DNA of 64,000 nucleotides from Silurus meridionalis (taxonomy: Eukaryota; Chordata; Actinopteri; Siluriformes; Siluridae): the NCBI RefSeq assembly GCF_014805685.1, contig NC_060892.1, positions 5,601,490 to 5,665,489 of the forward strand, given 5' to 3'. The notes beneath the pieces were generated by a model. It searched no databases, had not been told where the DNA came from, and was given only the letters and a program-made list of their open reading frames with translations. Made by a program: the position numbers and the translations under genes. This document shows, piece by piece, positions 24,725 through 35,626 of the stretch; the first letter of the stretch is position 1; the number at the start of each line of letters is the position of its first letter.

Positions 24725-25430
24725 ATGATAAAGGTTCCTTCAGTTCTCTCAAATTAAATTGAATTGAAGTGTCACCCAGTTTAGAATGGGTTTCCTTTTT
24801 AAGTCTGGTTCCTCCTAAGGTTTCTTCCTCAAACCATCTCAGGCTAATATGACCAAACATGTCCAAACGAATATGTTTTTGTTTAAAAAAAACCTCTGAG
24901 ATGGCGTTTTTGGTCAACAAAAGCTCTCCAAAGTGGACCCATTTAAAAACGCTGTTTTTACGTTACAGTGTGGACTGTGAAAACGGAGACTTTTCCAAAA
25001 CAAGGACTCATTTTTAGTCAAATGACTAAAAGCGCCCTTCCTCAACATTGCTGCAACATTTCAAAAAGCCGGAAAGTAAATAAATGGCAGTCTGAACTGA
25101 CACGGGTTGAGGTGTCTTAGGTTTTATTTGATCAGTACAGGTACGTAAGTGTTTTCAGACGTTTTAATGTGGAGGCGTAACCTTTAGAAAACGACTGAAA
25201 ACGTGGGCACAGAGCATTTTTAGACAAAGATTGCTGTTTTGAAATTGATCCAGATTAGTGTAGACGTAGCCTCAGGGAGTTTCCCTCACCACTGCCTCTT
25301 GAAGGTTCCTTTCTCATTAGGGTTAAACTAACCCATATTCTATTTATTTCTGTAATGCTAATTTGTGACAATGTCTATTGTTAAAAGCGCTATACAAATA
25401 AACGTGGATTGAAATGAATAAAACAAGACC
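24725..25430 (-). repeat. Repeat A copy split by a DNA element
   Basis: The left part (24725-24843) carries 'AAGTCTGGTTCCTCCTAAGG' and 'ACCATCTCAGG'. The right part (25271-25430) resumes with 'CTCAGGGAGTTTCCCTCACC' and ends 'AAAAGCGCTATACAAATAAA'. Other copies, for example 28376-28395, read straight through this point, so about 427 bp (24844-25270) were inserted later. Confidence 0.75.
24844..25270. mobile_element. Non-autonomous DNA element inserted in repeat A
   Basis: It is flanked on both sides by CTCAGG (24838-24843 and 25271-25276), a likely target-site duplication. The interior has the words 'AAAACGCTGTTTTTACGTTA', 'GTGTGGACTGTGAAAACGGA' and 'TAGTGTAGACGTAGC'. A truncated inverted relative lies at 51555-51795. 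There is no coding capacity. Superfamily is unknown; a TIR type is likely, with GCTA at both ends in inverted orientation. Confidence 0.6.
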
Positions 25431-26324
25431 TGCTTTTCACTACTGAAAAAAACTGAGCCTTTTTCTAAACAACCCTATTCCACCAATTTACACCGACATG
25501 AAATCCACAGATAAAATTTTGGGTTATCAGTTTGTATGATATCTCTGTTTTCGCAGGACGAATCTCAGTAATGATTACTGCACAAGCTCAGCAGCAAATC
25601 TGATAAGATAATAGTGACATAGGCAGGTTTAAAAGACAGGAAGATCATATTTATTGTTAAAAAAGATTTTCAGTAAAGTTTTTACAGATTCACAGTGATT
25701 TGCACACAGTAAGATAAGTTCCTGCAAAGTTTATTATCATTGTAATAATAAAGCCGCTGGTTCACCTTGCATGGAAAAGTCACTGTGGAGTAAAACCTAA
25801 GAATGTGTTTTTCTTACTGGTGGTTTAATGATTACCACGGCACGCACATAATTTGACACTTATGTGCGTGCATGGATTAATGATTCACTTTTCTGTATTA
25901 GATGCTAAGTTAGTAAAAGCCCTAATGACCTACATTACCTTCAGTGGCACTCAAGCCATCCATATATTATTTAAATGGTGTTTTTACCTTAGAGATGATG
26001 TGGGAATTTCCATTTCTAGGCAAATGTGACCGAACTGTGGATGTATTTCCAGAAAATTAACCACACCACCTGGATTTCTGCTCCTTCTCCAGACCAGATC
26101 TTCAGTATAAACACACATTTAGACTGGCCTTGTGTTTGCTCAGCTGTGGTCGTGGCACTGCGGAAAGAACAGAGGATAAAAAGGATTTATAAATAATTCC
26201 AGATAGGGTTGAGGAAACAGAAACAGAAGATCTCAATAACAAATATTAATCATATAAGGTTGTCAGGAATGTTATTTTTATCCATAAAAAAATTGCGGAA
26301 ACTACTGTTAATATAGAGACAGTA
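25431..26324. other. Intergenic DNA, nothing recognised
   Basis: No coding or repeat landmark. An imperfect palindrome around 25840-25870 ('GGCACGCACATAA' / 'TTATGTGCGTGCATG') is noted. Confidence 0.45.
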
Positions 26325-26465
26325 GGGAGGTGGTAGCCCAGTGGTTAAGATGTAGGACTTGTGCTCGAATCCCAGTGTAACCAAGATGCCACTTCTGGGC
26401 CCCTGAGCATGGCCCTCAACCCTAAACTGCTTAGTTAATAAATGTAAATTGTGCAAACATTTTAT
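26325..26465 (+). mobile_element. tRNA-derived SINE
   Basis: It shows 'GGGAGGTGGTAGCCCAGTGG', a B-box-like 'TGCTCGAATCCCAG', 'CCACTTCTGGGCCCCTGAGC', 'CTCAACCCTAAACTGCTTAG' and then a shortened tail. Same family as 18990-19185. Confidence 0.75.
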
Positions 26466-26589
26466 TGTATAAATGTGAATGTTTCTTTTTATATCCGTCC
26501 TTTTTGTTTTTATTAGTATAGATATTTAAACAGTGTACAATTTTAAAAAATCCTCTTAACAGAAATATATAGAAAGTCCGGATAATACA

Positions 26590-26740
26590 CTTTAGTTAAA
26601 GATTTATCCCTAATGAGCAAGTCCGAGGTGACGTGGAAAGGAATAAATTCCTGAGATAACATGAGGAAAAAACCCTGAGAGAAAACAGACTCAAAAATAA
26701 ACTCATCATCATGTGGGTGATACCAGATACAGCTAAAAAC
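26590..26740 (+). repeat. Repeat A, internal fragment
   Basis: It has 'CCCTAATGAGCAAGTCCGAG', 'TCCTGAGATAACATGAGGAA' and 'CTGAGAGAAAACAGACTCAA'. Both ends are missing or too diverged to place. Confidence 0.6.
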
Positions 26741-27974
26741 ACACCCTAAGTGTATGTTTCTAACTGAACTCAACTATTTCCTGTCAAGTTAGAATATGAG
26801 CATTTCTAAATACGTTTTAGGAAGTTGTGTAGCTTTTTAGTGATACGGTCACTAGTAGATTAAGGTTAAGAACATTTGAAATCCTTGGAGAAATCCAGTC
26901 AGATTCTCTCCTGTTAGCTCTCTTGCTAACTGTATAGTAATAAATAATAAAATGTTTGACCAAAAATCTTGCTAGAACACCTTTTAAATGTACCATTTGC
27001 CAAAAGCTGTCTAGCTAAATGTAAATAATGATATCTGTGAGAAAAAACTAATTCTGTCAGATATACTTTATGGTTAGCTCGTGTTTGCTAATTTGTTAAC
27101 CGTAACAGTAAGTAATATAATGCGATTAAAATTCAACTTTGGTGCTATATTTTAAACTGGGCTCAAACAATGCTGACACTTTTTTCAGAAGATGCACAAC
27201 AGCTTGCAGGAAACACACGAGTATATTTTTACGAAGCAACTTAGACGAACGCTGTGGAGAACAGAGAAAGGGGCGTAATGAGGGCGGCAGAGGGAAATGA
27301 GAAATGAGAGGGAAAGAAGAGAGGAAAAAAGAAGAGAGGCCCTACACTTCTTTGTCTGTAACACAGAGTGATCTCCAATTACTCCACAAAAGGAGCTCAT
27401 TCAGGGAGCATGGGCTCAAACACTGGACCTTTGCATGTGTAATGAGCGCTAGGCTGCATGCTAAAACAGTTCTCTGCACAGAGAAATATCTCGGCTTCAA
27501 TTCGCTCACCAAGCCATGGAATATCAAACAAAATACTGTGCTGTGGATTGAGACATAGGGCTGTACGGATTTTACCTTCATTTTTTTTCTCTGTTTATTA
27601 TTGAAGGCTTTCTGTCTGTGTGCAAACTATAATCACATAAATATAAAATTAAACAGTGTTATAGGAAATTAATCAATGACAGGTTTTGTGACAAAGCAAT
27701 GTTATTGTTGCCACCAATCGAGAGTTGATTTATTTCCTACAACAGCATATGCAACAGTGTATTAAAGCTATTTTACCAACTTAATTCTTTATTAAAGAAC
27801 ATGTTATGCTTTTTTATCAGTTTATGGTTCCATTTAAGAGTCTAGGCGTATTGTTCACGGTTTAAATTGCATGGTTTATATTTTTAACAGGTTTAAAATG
27901 CTTTTGATCCTTGAAGCAATTAATTGCCTGACGTTCCAAAGCAAGGAACCTCTGGTTGATGAACTGGACGTAAA
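26741..27974. other. Intergenic DNA with a unique island at about 27330-27540
   Basis: No gene supported. Two opposite-strand frames overlap at 27304-27581, so neither is persuasive. The island is non-repetitive and rich in homeodomain-like TAAT/ATTA words (see findings). Confidence 0.4.
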
Positions 27975-28090
27975 ATGCAGACAGCTCAGTGGTTAAGACT
28001 CTGGGTTACTCATCAGAAGTTCAGTGGTTCAAATCCTGGTATTGCCATGGTGCTACTTTTGGGGCCTTTGAGCAAGGCCCTTAACCCTCT
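27975..28090 (+). mobile_element. tRNA-derived SINE, truncated
   Basis: It carries 'AGCTCAGTGGTTAAGACTCT', the B-box-like 'GTGGTTCAAATCCTGG' and 'CTTTGAGCAAGGCCCTTAAC', then loses homology. A segment resembling the long form of repeat A follows, so the two may be fused or nested. Confidence 0.7.
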
Positions 28091-28289
28091 GTGCTCCAGG
28101 GGTGCTGTAAAATCTCTCCCCTCCGTGGATCTTCACACTTCTGTGCAGCTTGGGACGGTATCTCATCAACACCTTGGGTGGTTCCATGTAATTCGGAGTA
28201 GAACGGGTGCTTTTGAGGACGGATTGGACTGTAGTTGGTGTCGGGAGTGCAGTTTGCTTTTGATCGTCATCACTGTACCCCGCAACTTT

Positions 28290-28547
28290 GTATATCTGCT
28301 TCAAATGGACATTTGATGCAACCAAGATGAGGATGGGTTCCCTCTTGAGTCTGGTTCCTCTCAAGGTTTCTTCGTTATGCCATCTCGGGGAGTTTTTCCT
28401 TGCCACAGTTGCTCATCAGGGACAAACTTACTTACAAAGAACATATTTACGTTTAATCACCACATTATCTGTGTAAAGCTGCTTTCAGACAATGTTCATT
28501 GTTAAAAGCGCTATACAAATAAAAATGAATTGAATTGAATTGAATTA
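28290..28547 (-). repeat. Repeat A with (TTGAA)n tail
   Basis: The plus strand reads 'GATGAGGATGGGTTCCCTCT', 'TGGTTCCTCTCAAGGTTTCT', 'TCGGGGAGTTTTTCCTTGCC' and 'AAAGCGCTATACAAATAAAA', then GAATT repeats. This is the best-preserved copy of the tail and shows why the family looks like a LINE- or SINE-type retroposon. Confidence 0.8.
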
Positions 28548-28784
28548 AAATGCCTGCCACAGCTCCTAACATCACTGAAAAAAATTATTGTACTATGCTT
28601 GTAAAGTACATGCAACAAGCATAAAGAATCTTTTGATTTTTCTTTTTCCTTTACATATTATCCATGTCTTTACTTTACTAATTAGTTACACCAAAAGCAG
28701 AAGGATGAAAAAAACAACACAAAAATATATTGTAATTTTTTTTTTATTGCATAAAAATATTTTATTTAGTCCTGGAAAGTGATC

Positions 28785-28957
28785 GCTAAGTGGTTAAGAT
28801 GTTGACTATCTGCTCAGAAGGTTGTGAGTTCAAAGCTACCACTGCTGGATCTTTTAGCAAGGCACTTAAACCCCATTTGCTCGGTTGTATCAATAAGATA
28901 AACATAAGTTGCTCTGGGAAAGGGCCGTACGTAATGTAGGGCCGTACGTAATGTAAT
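28785..28957 (+). mobile_element. tRNA-derived SINE with duplicated tail
   Basis: It shows 'CTAAGTGGTTAAGATGTTGA', the B-box-like 'GTGAGTTCAAAGC', 'CACTGCTGGATCTTTTAGCA' and the tail 'AGTTGCTCTGGGAAAGGGCC'. The last 19 bases of the tail (GGGCCGTACGTAATGTA) are repeated in tandem at 28922-28957. Confidence 0.7.
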
Positions 28958-29214
28958 AAAAGGTAGATGAAGTTGTGAGGTCATGAGATCAGGTCACATG
29001 ATGGTTGAAATGGTTGGAATGACAGTCTTGACTTGATTTGACTTGACATGATGCCCAGACCGATCTCAACAATCATTTTTTTATATATTATCTATAACAT
29101 GAACTGTAACATTTGTATTATGATTCCTACAACAATGTTTTATTCGTATAGCAAGTAAGTAATTAGCCATGAACAGTTATTTATAGTAATATATATCCGT
29201 ATTAGGTGTAGTAA

Positions 29215-29385
29215 CTTTACAGCTTTTGCCAGACATTCTTATCCAAAGGGATTTACAGTTATCACATTTAAAACCACTGAGCAGTTGATGACCCAAGGCT
29301 TGGCAATGCAGGGATTTGAACTCACAGCCTTCGTATAAGATCTCCAACAGTTTAACCACTGAGCTTCCACTTCTAGGGAACATTG
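29215..29385 (-). mobile_element. tRNA-derived SINE
   Basis: On the plus strand the tail comes first ('CAGACATTCTTATCCAAAGG'), then 'CTGAGCAGTTGATGACCCAA', a B-box complement 'GGGATTTGAACTCACAGCCT' and 'TTTAACCACTGAGCTTCCAC'. Minus orientation of the same SINE family. Confidence 0.75.
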
Positions 29386-29499
29386 GTGCAGTATCTCTTG
29401 TCCTGTTTCTAAATGATTTGGGTTCCAGCTCACTGCCACATGTTTGGATGCTCCCACATGATTGATTTATATGGTTGAACTGTAAAAACAGGTAGGTGT

Positions 29500-29960
29500 T
29501 TCTATTAAACTGAACAGTGAGTGTGTTATAAATGTATTATATTTCCACATTCACTTTTATATTTATTTAATTCATTAATTATATGCATCAAACAGCCTCT
29601 GGTTTTATTATGTGAAATCTTTATGTATATTTGCTTGAATTTATTATTCTTGCCTTATTTTTTCTCCATCATCTCAGAATCAGAGTCTGATATACAATAA
29701 ATTCACCAGAATAAGTCATAAAATAAAAGCAGTTTATGTTAATGTAAGTCGATTAACTCTGACTCTCTGTTTCTGTTTTTTTTCTGGTGGCTGCTCTGTT
29801 ATTTAAAACCATGTAAAGCCTGATTCTTTGCAGGTTAAAGGTGGTTTAATAGAGACACAGTGAACATTAGAGACAAATTGAGTGTATGTTATTTCTGCAT
29901 TTACTTGTATATTTGTGCAATTTGTTAATCATATGAATCAAATAAATAAAAAAAAAAATT
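29500..29960 (+). repeat. Locally duplicated sequence, copies 1 and 1b
   Basis: A unit beginning near 29510 ('CAGTGAGTGTGTTATAAATG') restarts near 29862 ('CAGTGAACATTAGAGACAAA'), so about 1.25 tandem copies are present. The middle part ('TTATTATGTGAAATC', 'GATATACAA', 'CTGTTATTTAAA', 'TAAAGCCTGATTCTTTGCAG') recurs at 31970-32215 in the same orientation. Confidence 0.6.
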
Positions 29961-30452
29961 TAATTATTTTTTATGGGAAAATGGGAAAAATTGGAACTCA
30001 CACACATTGTAAATGATATCAATATATCAATAATTATATAATACGTTTGATCGTAGCTGTGTAAACAAGCTGGGTGTGTCTGGATTGAAGGATGTAGTAT
30101 TAGGAAAACATGGCGGTAAGAAGAGAGACATGTTTCTTAGAAAGTGACTCAGTCTCGATTGTGCATTATGTTACAGGGAATGGACAGCATACCAATGCAT
30201 CGAACATTTCCTGATCTCTTCCTTCTACTGCCTTCCAGTGGTGCTCCTTAACGAAAGGATAAAAAAGTCTCAGGGTGCCTGCTTGTCTTTATGTGCTGGA
30301 TTTTCTTCTTACAGACCTGAAAGAAAGTCATTGTGTCATGCCAGGCTATTTTTCTAAGCTTGATTAACCCAGCTATGGTGAGCTTTATAGAATAAACATA
30401 GAATTGCTTTGTCTTGTGTTGCACACATGTTCAGTTGACATTATCTGACCAA

Positions 30453-31627
30453 CAGAGGTGGAAAGAGTAATACAATATTCTACTGAAATGAGCAAAGATA
30501 CAATTCTAATAATCAACTCAACTAAAATGTACGTTTTTAACAGTGAGGGGTGGGGTGGGGATTTCTAATGTAGTTAAAAACGCCTTTACAAATTAAAGTG
30601 CAAAAAACTAAAAATAAATAAAATGAAATTAATTAATTAAAAAGCACTACAGTCCATGACTTGCGTCTAATGTGAGATATAGACTTTCACAGCAAAAACA
30701 AGAGAAGAGAAGAGGTGGAAAAGGTGAGGGAGTTTAGGTACCTGGGGTCAACAGTGCAATTTATTGGAGAGTGTGTTAGAGAAGTGAAGAAAAGAGTGCA
30801 GGCAGGGTGGAGTGGGTGGAGAAGAGTGATAACAGGAGTGATATGTGATAGAAGAGTATCTGTGAAAGTGAAAGGGAAAGTTTATAGGACTGTGGTGAGA
30901 CCTGAGATGTTGTATGGATTAGAGACAGTGGCATTGAGTAAAAAACAGGAGGTGAAGCTGGAGGTAGCAGAGCTGAAGATGTTGAGGTTTTCGTTGGGAG
31001 TGACGAGGATGGACAGGATTAGAAATGAGTTTATTAGAGGGGACGTTTTGTAGGACGTTTTGGAGACAAGGTGAGGGAGGCGAGATTGAGATGATCTGGA
31101 CATGTGCAAAGCATGGAACATGGGGTATATCAGTAGAAGAATGCTGAGGATGGAGCTGTCATGAAGGTGGAAAAGAGGAGGGCCAAGGAGGAGGTTAACA
31201 GATGTGGTGAGGGAAGACATGCAGGTGGTTGGTTTGAAAGAGTTAGATTTAAGGACAGGGGGTATGGAGACAGATGATCCACTGTGACGACCTCTAATAG
31301 AAGAAGCTGAAAGAAGAAGAAGAAATTTAGTTTTTAGCTTTGCCTGCATCACTGGCTTCTGTCTTGTCCATTTCCATCTTTTTTTTTTATTTAAGCATGT
31401 TTGATCTCACATCCATCCATCAATCTTTTTTCCCCCTTTTTTTACTTTTATGCATAAATTTTTTTACCCAGTAACAGATACGATTTAAAATGAAGTTTTT
31501 AACAGACAAAACAGGAAAAAGAAAATTGCAGATTTCAAAAACTACTTTGAAAAGTAGCAGTACACACAAGAAAAACTTCTCAATTACAGTAACGCAAGCA
31601 AATTGAATTCGTTACTTTTCACTTCTG
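30453..31627. mobile_element. Non-autonomous hAT element with 8-bp target duplication, carrying a LINE
   Basis: The left end reads CAGAGGTGGAAAGAGTAA. The right end, reverse-complemented, reads CAGAAGTGAAAAGTAACG, which is the CAGRGGTG-type terminus of hAT/Tol2-like elements. The flanks are CTGACCAA (30445-30452) and TTGACCAA (31628-31635), seven of eight bases matching, as expected for the 8-bp duplication of hAT elements. Removing the LINE at 30711-31330 leaves about 550 bp with no transposase. Confidence 0.75.
30711..31330 (+). mobile_element. 5'-truncated LINE 3' end (APE-type, AAG tail)
   Basis: The frame 30715-31053 encodes the C-terminal domain: [31 protein letters not shown] and [12 protein letters not shown] frameshift near 31045 separates it from the remaining piece (W-S-G-H-V-Q-S-M-like). 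The copy ends with 'GATGATCCACTGTGACGACC' and an (AAG)n tail at 31308-31324. It sits inside the hAT element at 30453-31627. Confidence 0.85.
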
Positions 31628-31969
31628 TTGACCAAGTTGAATAGATTCATTGAGAAAATGACTCTTTACTGAGTATGATGTTTTAGTGACAACCAAAGTC
31701 TCAGTGGTTCTAAGGACAGAAAGACATGGAAAGGGTGTATGTTGGTGAAGACACCTACTGGAAGTGCAATTTATTGGAAAAGATTGTATTTACCACCCCC
31801 ATTGTTTTTTTTAACAAAAACAAAGAAAAGTATGCAGCATGTGGGTTGCATACTTTAATTTTAATGACCATTTTCTGGTTATCCATCATGAGAAACACTG
31901 GGCTTATACAGTATTTCTAATTACAAAGTAATCCTCTATAATTTCTTTTTATATACAAAAATAAAGTTT

Positions 31970-32215
31970 GTTTCTGTTGGCATTTTTATTATGTGAAATC
32001 AGTATTAATGTTTTATTTCTGGATAATTTTTACCCACACTTCCCAAAACAGGGCCTGATATACAACAAATTTATTAGAATAACATTTCCGTCATAATGGA
32101 TCTCTGATTCTCCGTTTCTGGTGCCAGCTCCGTTATTTAAGACTATTTAAAGCCTGATTCTGTGCAGGGAAAGGGTGGGGTGATAGGGGCAGCGTAAACA
32201 TTAAAGACCCCCAAA
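31970..32215 (+). repeat. Locally duplicated sequence, copy 2
   Basis: It matches 29600-29880: 'TTTTATTATGTGAAATC', 'GGCCTGATATACAACAAATT', 'CTCTGATTCTCCGTTTCTG', 'CTCCGTTATTTAA', 'TTAAAGCCTGATTCTGTGCA' and 'GGGTGATAGGGGCAGCGTAA'. The hAT+LINE element at 30453-31627 lies between the copies. Confidence 0.6.
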
Positions 32216-34354
<2,139 letters not shown>

Positions 34355-34565
34355 TGTGAAATAGTGCAGCGGGTAGTGATGCCGTCTCGCAGCTCCAGGG
34401 ACCCTGTTTCGATCTTGAGATTGTTTTATTGTCTGTGTGGAATTTCACATTGTCTCCTTGAGGGTTTCTCCAGTTTCCTCCCACCCTCTTTCCAGTGTTA
34501 CCAGGCTAGATCATTCATAACCCTGACTGGGATAAAGCATTTACTGAAAATGAATGAATAAATCA
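34355..34565 (+). mobile_element. Second type of tRNA-derived SINE (Mermaid/AFC-like)
   Basis: It begins 'GTGCAGCGGGTAGTGATGCC' with 'GTCTCGCAGCTCCAGGGACC' and the B-box-like 'TTTCGATCTTGAG'. The body has 'CTGTCTGTGTGGAATTTCAC' and 'CTCCAGTTTCCTCCCACC', and the end is 'GGGATAAAGCATTTACTGAA' plus (TGAA)n. This order is that of the Mermaid/AFC-type fish SINEs as I know them. It is unrelated to the SINE family at 18990. Confidence 0.7.
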
Positions 34566-35089
34566 AATAGGCTCAAGGTCGATTAATCAATATCCGCCCT
34601 TGACCTTTTGACTTTAACTCCGAATTCCTCTATGAGTGGTGTTTTCCTAAATGTAACAAAGCCCAGTTTATACAACTGGTTCCAATCACAATGAATGGAT
34701 GGATCCAATCCAGACAATATTTCCAGTCTGTGAGACAGCAATATCCTTACCTTTCTTACCGAAACCCACAAGCGTATTACTGGTAACCAGAAACTCGTTA
34801 TCACCTAATATTCTGCCTCTGGTTATGGTTTTGTGTTTCCTACATGTAAGTAAAACAATTTTTGTATGCAAAAATTGTTCCTGGATACTTGAGTTTTATT
34901 TCTCACATGACATGTGAGTCAGAGTTTCACTTCTATTGAATGTCACAAAAAAACTTGAAGGTGTTTATTTATAGCATGAGACAGATAATGTGGTGGGTAA
35001 CAAGTAAACCTGTGATCAGCTTTTTAAACATATATTCATGTGGGAATTCTGGGCATTAGAAACAAATCTTTATGCACAGACAATTTTAT
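34566..35089. other. Intergenic DNA, nothing recognised
   Basis: Three short frames (34583-34917) overlap on both strands without recognisable motifs. No repeat landmarks. Confidence 0.45.
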
Positions 35090-35250
35090 TCAATTCAGTT
35101 TTCAATTTATAAATATATACATATATTTTTGATTAATTTAATAAGATATAATGAGCAAACCAGAAAATCTCCCTGAGATGACAAAAAGAGACCTTGAGAG
35201 GAACCAGACCCAATAAAGGCAACCCATTCTGATCTGAATGGATCATATGC
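35090..35250 (+). repeat. Repeat A, degraded
   Basis: It has 'ATTCAATTCAGTTTTCAATT', 'TAATGAGCAAACCAGAAAAT', 'CTCCCTGAGATGAC' and 'CCTTGAGAGGAACCAGACCC'. The central 'GCGCTTTT' block is lost. Confidence 0.6.
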
Positions 35251-35271
35251 CTTCAATAAATATATTTATTA

Positions 35272-35274
<3 letters not shown>

Positions 35275-35329
<55 letters not shown>
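35275..35329 (+). repeat. (AT)n microsatellite
   Basis: About 27 AT units immediately downstream of repeat A. Confidence 0.95.
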
Positions 35330-35331
<2 letters not shown>

Positions 35332-35384
35332 CAGTGATGTATTGAGTGATGTATTGAACAGAACCTCAATATGAAAACCAGAGC

Positions 35385-35626
35385 AGTAACAATGTAAATG
35401 TAATTCGTTATAGTACTTAAGTAGCTTTTTTGCGTATTTGTACTTTACTAAAGTATTTCTATTTGGCAAAGCTTTTACTTTCTCTTCACTACATTTCAAA
35501 GTCAAATATCTTTTTACTCAACTACATTTTGCAAAATCATTCATTCCTTTTATTCATGAGTGAATAAATATCCATGATCTTTGTTTTAAAAGAGTCTGGT
35601 TAAAGTTGAAGTACTGATTACACGTT
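35385..35626 (+). mobile_element. hAT-like terminal fragment (Tol2-type end)
   Basis: It contains 'GTACTTAAGTAGCTTTTTTG', 'TTTGTACTTTACTAAAGTAT' and 'TTTTTACTCAACTACATTTT'. The sequence closely matches 55465-55600 and is of the TACTT-rich kind at the ends of Tol2-like hAT elements. Borders are not defined, and the LINE begins immediately to the right. Confidence 0.55.

Noticed and set aside
27975..28406. 113- and 117-codon overlapping frames
   Set aside because: They read through a SINE and repeat A on opposite strands.
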